From Fratercula arctica (lineage: Eukaryota > Chordata > Aves > Charadriiformes > Alcidae), in the NCBI GenBank assembly GCA_947846985.1, contig CANTUZ010000001.1, forward strand, positions 111,741,757 through 111,805,756: a stretch of 64,000 nucleotides of DNA, in the 5' to 3' direction. The stretch's first letter is position 1; the number at the start of each line of letters is the position of its first letter. The notes under the pieces were generated by a model. It saw only the letters and a program-made list of their open reading frames with translations, had not been told where the DNA came from and searched no databases. Shown here one piece after another: positions 11,314 to 24,400 of the stretch. The position numbers and the translations under genes are program-made.

Positions 11314-14305
11314 TCCTTAGGCTTTCACCTGGTGAAAACAAAAATAATTTAGACTTGGCACTTCAGTTATTTTTAAAAATACATTAGATACCTATGTGTA
11401 TACATATTTTTAGAATACAAAAATGAAATTTTCATTCAAGTAAAAGTATTTAACAAGCTTTTTTCAGTAACAGAAAATGAAGCTGGATCTTAGTAAACAA
11501 AGTCCATCTTACTAAAAGATCTTTCATATTTTTTTAGAAAATACTTTTCATGCTTCTAAATGAAAGGGCTCCAGGGATAGATCTCTAACCCAAGAATGAG
11601 CAATCCATAGGAAGTCTATCTTATAGTCACAAAGAACATAGATTGTGTCTTTTAGTGCATATTGGCCATGCCTACGCTGTATAGCATTTGGCCTGAGTTT
11701 GACATGAGTGATATGCCAATAATCTAACAATCAATTGGATTTGGTTTCCATTCATGTAGGAAATAACATAAGGCATGCTGGATCCACCAATATAGTGTTT
11801 TTATGCCATGAGGTTATGTGAACATGTTTCTGAGGTCCAGGACCTCTGGGTTAGAACTGGAAGACTATGCGGAAGGAAGGGAGACAAACTTGGTGCAGTA
11901 TTACTCATATTATTTTGGGAACCTGTCCTCATCATGAGCTATTCACAGAAGTACACCTGAGTTTTGTTTTAGAAAAGGCTAGTTGGAGCATTCCAACACA
12001 GAGACAGTGAGCTGGCTGACAAGTTAGTAGCAAAGACAATCAAGGATGTGAACTTCGTCCCAGCCTTCTTTTACTTAGCAGAATGGCTGTACCCTTATAA
12101 ACATCAGCCCTGTTGCATATATAACATATACATTTCACATATGTTAGAACACAGTAATTTCATATATTACCAAGAGAAAAGGATACTGAAAAAAAAGAAA
12201 GAATAAGTCAGCAATCAACATGATAATGTAGCAATGCAGACAGTTTCCTCTCAGCACAAGGGTAAGCAGCTAGGATGAGGTCCCCCCTATTCCTCAGGAC
12301 AGCTTCAGGGTTTGCAGTGCACATATTGCTAACCTCCGGCTTCGTCAACACGATCTCAGAACAGAACTCTTAGGTCATATGGTATTTTCTTCCGTCTGTC
12401 AAACGGATGTTTTTCCACTCACTAGGCTAGACTGTCTGGGTTTGGTAGAGCTTTCTTTGCTTATGCCTGGGCCTTCTGCTACTGATAAAGAACAGGCGAG
12501 AAAAAACTGGGTTGGTTTCTCTCCATACGTTTGAGGCTATAGCACAATTTCATCAGAACTCATTTAAAATTATGTGTCTATAAAACGTCTTAACACATCT
12601 GAGTTATGTGAACAGGATAAACTTTCCTTTTATTTATGACAAAATGAAAGTTGACTTCAGTGGAAACCACATAGTGTCACAACAAGCACAACTTCATCCT
12701 ACTGAATGGGTGGTTAGGAAGGATTATGCTACCAAACAGAAGATAACAGTAGAAAATGGACCTGAAAGAAATCACAAAGAATATTGGGGTCCTGTTTCAG
12801 CCGGAACTGAAGCATGTGCATAAATTCTCTGTTGAGTAAGAGCATTAAATAACACCAACATTTTTTTGTGTGTATGCGTAACAAGTATGACTATTTTGTG
12901 TTACTGAGATGCAAAGTATTTAAACTTCATATAGAGAATACTTCCCCCTTTTCATTAAGTATCTAAAAATGAAGGTTCAATCCAATACCTATAGGAACTT
13001 ATAGGATCACTTTTATGTGTGGAACAAGGAAAGTATGCCCATGCTGACAGGTTCACTAGCTACACGAGTTAATCAGATTTGGTGCCAGTTATATTCTGAG
13101 ATATAACTCAGCAGATAATACATTCTTCAATTTCACAACTAACTTAAGCAGATCAAGATAGGTAGGAAAACTGGTACTATGACTTTCAGGTCAAAAGAGT
13201 CTTGAATTGGTAATATACCACAAAAGGAAAAAAAAAAAAAAAAACTAAACAAGAAAATCATAACTTAATCGGTCTCTATTTCAGCTTTGTAAAATTTAAC
13301 ATTGGCATGCCAGCTATACAATTACTTAACTCATTTGGAAGCAAAAGAATATGTAAAGATTTAAAGATATTATCGTTCAGGAAAAAAAGTAAAATATTAA
13401 TATGAATATTTAAGATTACCAAAACAAAAAAGATCATAAAGACGACAGAAAAATAAGCACTTGCATCTGTTAAAAACTGTATCACCTAATAGAAACTTAT
13501 ATGGGATGAGAATGATAAGGTATTAATGTCATAATAATGTCAATCAGCAACAGACAGTGAACCTAAGATAGAGAGGAGCTTCATTAGAAGATGAGTCTTC
13601 ATTTTCTTGCCCCTACTCACCTATTGGAAATCAAAAATTCAAAAAGTGACATGACAGAGGTCAGCATTTGGTAACTCTAGAGAGGACTGTGCCAGTAAGT
13701 AGAGATGAGCTCAAATTAGTCAGAAGGCACCGGTGAAATGGAGTTCTTATAACATACCAACAAGGTCAAATTTTAAAAGGAGACAAGACAAAATTATTTT
13801 TAAAGTCTAGCAGTCAGGCATCCCAGTTTGCTATCTACTGATAAAATTAACAGCCAGAAACACCTTGTCAAAGTTTCTATCAAGAATAATACAAGTATGG
13901 AAAGGACATATATCTGATAGTATACCCATTGAATATAAAAATGCTCTGAAGAGATAATTTTTAATTTTAATTTAATGATTTTAATGCATTGCTAATACAA
14001 ATTTTAAAAAAACTATGCTCATGAAGGTAAATAGTTACCAGATATGTACATGTACATCTGCACAAAACATGCAATCAAATTGCATACAATATGGAATAGG
14101 AACTAATGTGTGAAGATCAGTACTGGCTTTGTTGCATGCTGAGCACTTTAATGCAGATATGTGTAGGACAAATTCCACTGGAGAGAGTCTTTTATCATTA
14201 GCCGATCCCTGGGTCTCCTGGAGATTGCACTGCATTGACCGGCAGTGCCCTGCCTCGTTCCACTGAGAAGCATAGTCTGGTGGGTTGGTTGGGTTTTTGG
14301 TTCCT
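11314..14305. other. Non-coding AT-rich stretch
   Basis: Nothing recognised beyond a 17-base A-run at 13228-13244 and assorted short AT tracts. The open frames at 11548-11730 (minus) and 12608-12823 (plus) have no recognisable motif and no convincing splice or promoter context. Confidence 0.5.
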
Positions 14306-14308
14306 CCT

Positions 14309-14333
14309 CCCCCCCCGCCCCCACCCTTCCCCC
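14309..14333 (-). other. Putative G-quadruplex motif (minus strand)
   Basis: The plus strand has C-runs of 8, 5, 3 and 5 separated by G, A and TT. On the minus strand this gives four G-runs of at least three with loops of 2, 1 and 1 nt, which fits the classical G3+N1-7 rule with very short loops. A pyrimidine-rich flank extends it on both sides. Confidence 0.8.
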
Positions 14334-15396
14334 TCCAGACAGAAGTCATCTATGTGAGTTCTGAAATTGTGCCCAATAGATCTGCATACTTAGAGTTAAA
14401 TTTTGGTCCCACTGATATCAAGTAGTATTTTGTCACTGATTTACCAACTTTTTTAATAAAACAAGAGTTAAGGGAAATAAAAGCAAAAAAAAAAAAAAAG
14501 TAAAATAGAACAAAAAGTATTTTTAATAACAAGAAAAACAGGTGGGAAGAAAAAGGAAAAGTCAGTCAGCTAATATCACAGAAATTGAGGACGTGCAGAT
14601 CGTGGGGTTAACATCACAAACTGTTTAGCAGTTCAGAAGAACACATGTAGATTCTTATTAAATAATTCAGTCTGAGCATCACCTTCTCTTCAGGCTATCG
14701 AGTTTTTTTTCCTACAGGAAAAAAGCCAGTTACAGATTGAAATGTCTGGCTTCTTGCTCATATACTGTATTTGATTTTCACTACTTCTTTATAAAGGAGA
14801 ATTAAAGGTTAATATCTGGTAGGACAGGAATAATCTTTAGATTTTTCACTGTACTATTTCAGCTTCCTTATTGCAGTTCTCCATAAAAGGTTATTTGTTT
14901 TGGGTTTGTTTTTGTTTTAAGATTTACTAAGAGCTAGTTTGCAACTTGAATTATGCAAGAGGCTTATTGAAGACAAGATCACAATTTCATCTCTCCCTGG
15001 ATGTGTTTGAACCATAACATGAAGGAATATAATCACCCTGAATCTTTCCTTATTCCCAGATCGTACAAGGAGGGGAGCTAAGGAACAGCAAAGGATGTCT
15101 CCCTCTTGAATGCTATAGCTTTCACAATAATCTGGTTTGTGAATGTTAGAATACAAAACATCCAAAACGCTTTGCCAGGGAGAAATACAAAGGCAGCTGT
15201 GCTCCGGGGAGGATGTGTCCCATGTCATCATTAAAATACATGCCTGCTGAAAGGCTGCATTTTAAGCTCAGGCATGGTACCATGTCTAGATCAGGACTGA
15301 CAGGCAGAAACACCCATTTTCATTCAGCCCTTCAGGGAGGAATGCCTTCCAGCTTGTGCTGCCTCTACACATCTTGCATGTGGATTAAGAGGAACT
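14334..15396. other. Non-coding stretch
   Basis: No gene or known repeat seen. 14485-14499 is an A15 run. The 104-codon minus-strand frame at 14917-15231 overlaps a plus-strand frame and shows no family signature. Confidence 0.5.
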
Positions 15397-15455
15397 GAAT
15401 CAGAGTCATTTAGGTTGGAAAAGACCATTAAGATCATTGAGTCCAACTGAGCATC
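15397..15455 (-). mobile_element. Short CR1 3'-end fragment
   Basis: The plus strand reads GAATCAGAGTCATTTAGGTT, then GGAAAAGACC, AAGATCATTGAGTCCAACT. This is the reverse complement of a CR1 3' UTR tail and matches the first bases of the longer element at 4816. Only about 60 bp can be supported before the match is lost. The element is severely 5'-truncated or decayed. Confidence 0.8.
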
Positions 15456-18400
15456 CTTTCACCTCATCACACTATATTGCTACAGATTAGGCAACTCATG
15501 TGTGAATGAGGGACGTATTTGTCATTAGAATTTTGCCATGCTGGCTTTCCTGCTATAGAGATGTCTCTTTAAGGCATTTTTTATCTGTTTATTTTTGTAT
15601 CAGATAGCAAAATTAATCAGCTTTATTAAGGAGCAAGCAATTTGATACTCAAGAAAACACAGCAGAGTAGCAGGATTCCAAAAATATGTCTGCCACCTGG
15701 TATTGCCTGTTATATGTGCTTCCTTACAAAACATAGCTGCAGCTGTAAATTTAATTTGTTTCTATAGGCAAAATTGGTGCAACACTTTTCTCTGTTTATC
15801 TAAAGTATTTGCAGTTCTTGACTCATTAATTAACACATTGATTGGAATATCTGTAAACTGGGCTAAGACTCAATTTTATCCTTTTTGATTTGAGATAGCT
15901 TTCTGTATTTCCTATCTATCCAAATATCTACTTTGTTTCCACGGGAAGTTATTTTATAATCCCCTTCCTAGAAAAGTACCTCATGTGTGCTTTCATATTG
16001 GCTGGATCCATACTCTAAGACTAGACTTAGAATGGATAAAATCTCAGCATTAAAATGACTGGTTATGGCAAATAACATCACAAATGTGGTTGTTTGCCCA
16101 GACAGACAGTATAACAATGGAGCTGTTAACAACAAGCCTACTTCTGGACTACTAAACTGATATTGAATGTGTCACTAGGTTGTTGATGAAAAATGTGTAG
16201 CATACTCTATACAACTGCTCCTTTTAAACCACTTACTATCACAACCACAAAGAAAGAGTTATAACATGCAGTCCAGTTAACTCTTAGGTTTTGTTCACAA
16301 TGTGCATTCTAAATGTTTCAACTCATTAGTAATTCAATTAACTGAATCATAAATTCTTCACAAACAGATATCTTGGGGCGCTCATATTTTCTGGTTTAGA
16401 CATGACAGAGAACAATAGGTATATCCCATCCATATTGAAACGTGGATACCTGTTATCCACTACTGGAGAATACATCTCAACAGGCAAGTGTAGCTACAAC
16501 TTTCAATTTTTTTTCCTTTGGAATGATCAGGAACAAAGGAATAAGTTGAATTAAGGCCTTCATACAAATTTGAGCAAATGTAGCTCCATTGCAGGGCACT
16601 GCACTCCTGGCCAGTCATACTATTTTTTATGCATTGTTTTGTCATTATTATCCCAATGATGAGGAAGAGATGAAGCCTAGACAGCTGAACAATTGCAGCA
16701 CTGTATATCCAGATTGGGAAGCTACTGCTCAAAAGTGGGAGCCCAAGTCCTTCCTCGGCAGCAAACTTGTAGTTCTTTCTCAGAAACGTAAGGAATGCTG
16801 CTAGAAGCACCAAATCGTAAGCTCATGCTAATGCAGTCCTTCACCTCTCTGATGATGCTGCCCTTGAGCCAACTTTGATGTGGCCTTTGTTAACAGCCTA
16901 AGTGCCATATGCAGACAAGAGACAGGAATATGCGTAGGACTATTGACTCAAAATAGGCTGCTATAAATTAGGACAGCACTCAAATGATATTGCAAAAGTA
17001 TTTTTTGTACACTTGTATAAAGTAATATTTTACTTTTTTTTAAATGAAATTACACTATAAAAATATCCCTTTTATTCAAATAATTTCTTCACAAACATAT
17101 CTTAAACAGGTAACAAAACCTTTGATTCTAGTAGATAAAATTGAGCATGCTCTGAAAAAAACTAGACTATGATGGCTAAAAGATAATAGTAATTTTGAGC
17201 TTCAAATTAGTCTGTATTTGACTGAAAAAAAGAACTCTCTTAGCTGGATAATAAAATTGAAATATATTGTTATATACCTCCTAGCACTACACCATTCTTC
17301 TACCTCTTTTCTCCAACTGTCTTTTCATTCTCTTTTTGAAAGTTACTTATGTATTGGGGATGTATTCTACTCAGTCACCTTGGCAACAAGAGTTATTCCT
17401 TTACAGAACATACTGTATTTTCATATTTTTTATAATAATAATAATGCACAGCTATTATTATCTGAAAGCAGCAAGAGAAGTGGTGTCTTTGTCCCTGAAG
17501 TTTTCAGGTTGCTATCAGAACTGGATGATAACTCATAAAGACCGTTACCTTTTTCTCTCTTATACTTATTTTATTGCTTCATTTAAAAAGGTCCTAAAAC
17601 AATTTAAATATAAACTTAGATTCCAACTCAGAACAGGAAATAAATGCCTAGTACTACATTTAAGTGGCATTTAGGTATTTAAATCCAAAATTGTAATCTC
17701 ACGTTCCACTCACATCTCCTCAATTAGAAGTTAGTAAGGGCTGCCATTGCTTCATTTCTTAAGTTAAAAGTCGGTCCGCATATGCAATTCTTAATGCTGA
17801 AACTAACCAGGATCCAACTACTTGCTGTGTGTACCTCTTGCAATTTGGCCAGCCACAGGAGCTGCTGTCGCCTTTTGGGGTCCCATTGCTTGGCTTATCC
17901 CTGCAGGCTCCTCCCCTTCCTCGACACCACCCACCTTCCCTCCTGCTTGATCCTTTCCAGAGGATCAGCTCTCTTTAATTACTGTGTGCATGAAAGTGGA
18001 CCACGAATGAACAAAATCAGAGGTTTGCTTGGCAAATAGCTGTGGTAGCTTAATGAGTCTTTTAGCTGTTTGTTACCATCTCACCCTTTAGTTCTTAGCT
18101 GTTGCTTTGCAGATGAGACCTGTGAACACGACCACTGGCAGTTCAGTGATACGTGAAAGAGGTCATTTAAAATTACTCCTGATGTCATGGCTTCCCAAAG
18201 CCCCATCTGCAAAGGCTTTTCTGCTGAGGAGGTTGCCTTTGGGTCCATATGTATCGCCCTGGCCATGCTGGATTGTGTTCTGAGATTCCTGCCAGGATGC
18301 ACACAATATGTGTGCAACAGGATCCGGGAACTCTAGAAATGAGCTGCCTGACGTTAAGACATCACAATGCTCAGTATAACCACATTTAAAGTCACTCATT

Positions 18401-21400
18401 CCTTATGTTCCTGACAGACTGCAGTGCACGTACACATATGCTCTCAAAAGAAAGCGTACATTACCCACCCCCCACAATGCACCACATTTGGGATGGAAAA
18501 AAAATATCTTAAGAGTGCTCAGAAATGTGTCACCCTTGCTGAGATCAAAAAATTAAATCCTCTCTGCTTAAGAGGTGGGTATTTTAACTTCAAAAGAAAA
18601 AAAAAAAAAAACACCAAAAACAAACTAACCAAAAAAATTACAACATTATCTACACTGACCACAGGGATAAGGGCCCTTGCTCATTAGGGGGGAAACAAAA
18701 TAATTCTAAATAGCAACACATTTCTAGACCCTTAGACCCTCAGTTCTTTGCCTCACTGAAGAGGAGATTTTGCTATTAGCACAGGAATGAGGTTCCTATC
18801 TTCTGTGACAAGAATTACAGCTATCTCTCGCACCAGTGATGCCGGGTCACCTGCTCCTGTTTTTCAGATAGAACCAATCTTGAGGGAGGTCAGGGATTCC
18901 CACCTCCTGCTTGAAATCCATAAAGTGCTACTTCTAATAAGACTGTAACAGGTATGCAAGGGTAGAAAAGATGGAAAGAATGATGCAAAAGCATGTACAT
19001 CCAGAGAAAGGGAAGGAAAGGGAAAAGGGGGGGGGGGGAAGTAAAATTTTCCTTTTTCCTTTATGTTGATCTTTTCTTTCCTGCCTTTATCAAATAATTT
19101 TATTGGATCAAGAATAAATAATTGATTAAATAGAGAAATATTGCTAACAAAAATAAGCTCTTGTGTTTGAAATAACCAAACTAAAGTTAAATGCACTTAA
19201 ATCAGAGTTAACACTCTATGTAACAAGATCATAGAGATTATAAAACTGCTTCATTTTATTCATATTACAAAACTGTCACATATAATTTGGTAATTTTAGC
19301 TGTCTTTGATCATCAGAGGATGAAGATTTATCTATCATAAGGGCTAATTACTGTTACCATCTTCCATAGACAGTGGTCTCTATAGGCCCTGCTTGTACTT
19401 TTTGATGGAAAGAAGAGGGTCAGCCTTTGATGATTTCAGACCTGTCTCAAAGAGCCAGTGGGGCACTACCCTTAACGTATTCACTTCTGAAGAGACAGCA
19501 GGAGCACTGCTATCTGCTTTACACCACAAAAATCCACCAAGAAAGCTCTGTTAAAATGGAGACATCTTATCCTTCATTGGAGATAAGGATAAAGACTTGT
19601 GAGCATTTCAGAGGAAAAAAGTTAGAAGTAAGAAAACGAAGTTATGAATATTGCAATTGTTCCATCTTACCAGAATCTGTCTCTCACGAACCTTCGTGAC
19701 CTCTCTGCAAGTAATTAGAATGCTCTGTGACTTTGCTATTAGCAACATTCTCAGCTTGGGAGTCTAATGTTATTGGCATGCTGCTTAAAGAAGAAAAGAG
19801 GGGAAGAAAAGGAAGCTATTTGGAAAGTATGGTGCTTTTAACTGCAAAATAATAAAAAAAAAAAAAAGCACTTTCTCTCATTAAATATAGCCAGAATTTA
19901 GGCCATCATTGATTGGTTTTAAATCTTGCAGATGAAAAGAAATGATTGAATAAACAAGCTGAACTAAGCTATTATAAGGACAACATTCAAATACCCCAGA
20001 AGTTTCTCAGGTTTCTCAAACCTAAATTACCTCTAATTCCTAAAGAAATTAAGTAATACATTTCATCTTGTTTGGGTTATTTAATTATCTGATAGAAATA
20101 AAAAAGCAGGGAGCAAGACTGAATCAAAGAAAAGAAAGATTGGCTTTTTGTCTCACAGTGAGACACACAGCTTAGTTGTTAACAATAAAATGCTATAAAC
20201 CATATGTTTCTTGTGGTTTTCTTTTAAGCTTGAAATTAGAATCTGCTAATTAGAGTGTGGGCCACACATAAAAATACAGCACTCCATTACAATTGTGCCT
20301 ATATGAGGACTACATTGTTGATGAGTAGAAGACTGGTACTATAATTATCTTACAATCCAAGAAGTAATTCACCTTAGTAATTTTTGAATATGTCAAGAGC
20401 CTGGTTCACAAATCACTTAATTGCTTTTCATGCATTTTTTGTGCTGCAGTTTACTGCATATGAGAAAAGTGACTTGTGTACCAATATTATATTATTTGCC
20501 TCACATTCACCAACCTTCCAAATCATAGCATGCTAACTAACAACACTCGGTTCCAGCTTCATTTCCCAGGACTCTAAAGACCTAGGGAGATGTGAAGTTC
20601 ACAGTGTTTCCAGCTGGGAGCAAATAGCACGCATTCAAAAAAGGAACCATGAAAAGCTTCCCAGAAAACCAGTAGGTAAGATAATCTTGTCAGTTTGAAG
20701 ATCATTCCCACAAACTGCATTTCACTTCATTCATTATCAGAGCATAACCCACATTTACCCTTCAGGAAAAAAAAAAAAAAAAAAAAGAAAAAGAAAAAGA
20801 AAAAAATAATCAGGGAAGCCAAGATGCAAATTGGACAAGGAAGAGAAAATTGAATAAAATACAAAACACTCTCTAACATGCTTTTTTGCATGCTCCCTGA
20901 AACTACAAGATTATACTCATTATAGAATACATATCCAACCCTTACTTCCAGTAAGGCAGATGCCATTGCGTGAAACATACCGGCCAACAGATCTGTCTGA
21001 GAACTTTGCACCAGAACATTGATGAAAAACTGAGGTTTCTGTGAAAAAGGATTTGTTTGGGGTTTTTTTAGGAAAAAAAAAAAAAGTCAGTTTTTAGCAA
21101 TTGATATGGCTCCAAATTGAGTAGATCTCAGACTTTTTTATGCCAATCCAGAGAGAAATGTTTCCTAGTTCTGTTTGATGTGTAAGCCACATGCTACCAA
21201 AGGTGCTGTGGTGCTTTGTGACCATTGATATAAAGAGTACAAAATGGTTAGCGAATACCACATTAGTGGCAGCAGTTTGCATTCAATTTGGGTTGGCATC
21301 ACTGCAATCTGAAAAGTCTAAAAGCTATGTCTTTACCTTTAAATTCCTTATCTGCCTTGGTGCCTACAATTAGACCAAAAACCAAAAAATAAAAACAAAA

Positions 21401-24400
21401 TCTTGCCCAATGTCTATTTATTCACTAGTCTATATGGATTTTCCATAGACTAACAGAACATATTTTGTAGTTGTCCTCTGTTAATACTTTACTAATTTAT
21501 GACTGTTAATGATGGAGTGGTCTACCAAAATATAAATAGAGCATGAAACTATATTTGATCCAAGATCTGTTGAAAATCACAAATTTCCAATTACTTTGGT
21601 TTTTGAGAAAGCCTTATTTTGCAAAAAACTTTCCTTTTGTAGTCACTATCTGCCTTGTCTTAACCCGTAAAAGTACCATTTTCAAGACGATTTTTCAGTA
21701 TTTTAGTCAAATATACTGACTGATGAAGATGATCATAATAAATTCACATTTGGTTTAAACTGAGATTTGCAACAAATAAATGTAAAAGCTGCCTACGACA
21801 GTAAGTGCCCTGAGCAATTAGAATAAGTTGTCATATGAATACTAAAATGGAAGTGCAATATTGAAAAGATGAAAAGTGATTAATAGCTTTGCACTGAAAC
21901 CTAAGGGAAATTCACATCTTTATATGTTTTATGCAAATTATATTTGCATTAGAAACAACATAAGTAGAATGATACATTTTTTTCTAAGGGTCAACCATTT
22001 CTTATGACCATAAGAAATTAAATTAGGAGATTAATTTACATCGTATTTGAGATGAATCTAGCTTATATTACTTGTGAGATAAACCACTTTGTTGGTTATA
22101 AGCTGTATCATGGCATTGTGTTTGTGAAAGGTAAAGCTATGTACGTATCGCCAACCTAGCAAATAAAGCAACACTAACAAATATACAAAGCTTCAACACA
22201 GGCAAACAGCCCTTGTTTGTATCCACAGGCCTTGGATGTCCTCTTGTTGCTAACCCTCAGTAAATCCCATTTTACTGTGCTTTCAACTATTATTTGCTAT
22301 GCGGAGCCTTCACTACATGGGAATTTCATATATAGGAAGAGGTTTTTCACTCCCATTGAACAGAGATTTTATATTGATACTTACACTGGCAGTTTGCTAT
22401 TCAAACTGTCTGGTCAACACCAGCCTGCTGAGCAAGATTTCTGAGTCAGCTAGCAAGCATATTAATTTTACCTGTACGTAGCGGAAAGTCTGTCATTTTA
22501 ACAGATTCTGGGATATCTTCTCATTTTTTCTGCTCATTTCTAACTATTTCTAACTATTACTTTTGCTGCTTAATGATACATAGACCTTCCAAATTAGAAC
22601 AAACAACAGGCTTGGCCACACTTAAATGTTCTTGGGACTTTTGTAAACTTTTAACTATTTTTTCTTTAATTCTCCCTGCCTTGCAGATAAGGATTTCATT
22701 TACATCTAGCCTCAGAGACTGAAGAGAGGTGAGGGGTTTTTTTGTGTTTCTTCATCTGATATAGTTGATTTCTGTTGCTAGAAGACTCACCGGGCTGCCT
22801 TAATTCTGTCCTTCCCTCCTGTTCAGCTTATACATCTTACATACATATTCTTAAAGAAAAATGTAAATCTCATTAACCACATTGATATGCTTTTAACATT
22901 TTTTGGGAACACCAACACAGGATTACAATGAGATACAATTATAGTATTTAAGATTATATTATAAACTAAAACCAAACTTGTATACAGTCCTATTTCTGGT
23001 TGTACATTTTTCCCAACCCTGCTTTTATTCATTCCATGTTAAATAACCTGTCATATACCTACACTTTATTTTTATAGCCTTATTTTTCTTAGTGAGCAGA
23101 ATTTTATTCTTTCTAGCCCTTGTTTCCCTTCAGTGAGGCAGGATTTAAATTTCTTTTGTCCATCTGTGGGTTTTAAATAAAATATTTATACATATTATAG
23201 TAACGGTGTACATCTGCATCAAACAGCAATAGACAAAACAGGGTACTAAGGGCTATCTAGGGAGAAGAAAACTCCTGTGAAAGAAAACAACTGAATATGT
23301 GGTCCCCTTTTGTTTAAAAAGGCAAGCAGACATCTGCTAGATAGGTGAGAAGAGAGCGTGTCTAAAAGGAAGATATTCTTTAGATCACTTAATGCTGCAG
23401 CAAATACAGTGTTTTCTTTTGCAGAGCACCACAAAGACAACTGGTTTTGACAGCTACAGTTCAGGTATGATGGTCAATAGTTGGCATGATTAACAACCAC
23501 TATTATACTCTATATCTTTACTACAAGTCTATGAGGTCATTTTGACAATGCCTCTGAAAGATTTCCTTTTCTCACTATATCCTATATGCAGTGCCCCTAC
23601 ACCAACATTACCTTCACATACACTTTTCATGCACACAGAAAAGTGATCTTTCATTCTTTGTTAGTGTTATCTATAACTTGCTCGACACTCATGTTAGAAT
23701 AAATGCATGTTTTGTATTTTGCTACTTTATAATATATATCAGTTATCATTACCCTTGAGTTGAACAGTCAAATAATAAAGCTTGTCTCCTCAGGAGGAAA
23801 AACAGCTGATGGAATTGGAAAGTTCTTTAATGTAGTGTTGTTCATGTACAAAATACTATATTGAAAAGCCTGATTCCATTAATGTATATGACTCAAACTG
23901 CAATAAATGCTTTTTCTGCTCACAGTTCTGAATGTCGTCTTTTCACTCATTTTCTTAGGGATTATTTTCAGGACTGCACTCCTACAGTATACTTTGCTTT
24001 AGCTGTTGGTTTGGTTTAATCAAAAGCAGGAAAAAAAACAACATTTAGAAAGCACTCCCTCTCTTATGCACCCACTCAGATGCTGCTCTCAATCAAATAA
24101 AATCCAACTCATGCACACGTTGCTGAAACACAATCCTATGAAACACGTTGGGCTGTATCCCTCAGACAATACTTAGGCAGCCATGTCATCTCTTCGTGGA
24201 AGCTACCATAACTTAGCCTGAACAGATCAGTTGCCAGCTCTTTACATTTTCCTCACTCAGAATCAGAAAGTGGACATTAAATGGAACAACTTCAGTGAGA
24301 TGACACACTTACAAAGCTCCCACTTCTTCTCTGACTAACATATTATGACTAACAGTTCCATACCTCATCATTTTAGCACAGCACAGGAAGCAGGGCAATG

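Noticed and set aside
10970..11335. Inverted similarity flanking the A-tailed frame (AGCCTGAAAGGAT versus ATTCCTTAGGCT) as transposon terminal repeats
   Set aside because: About a dozen bases with mismatches and a gap. No TA or 8-bp target duplication was found, so it is probably chance.
14035..14349. 104-codon frame with a poly-glycine segment
   Set aside because: The glycines come from the C-rich quadruplex tract. The rest has no motif.
16460..16813. 117-codon minus-strand frame
   Set aside because: No recognisable domain, no splice or promoter context, and an overlapping plus-strand frame at 16589-16804.
17218..17674. Two overlapping plus-strand frames of 106 and 112 codons
   Set aside because: Different frames of the same AT-rich DNA, without motifs. 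One includes a run of Ile/Asn from an ATA microsatellite.
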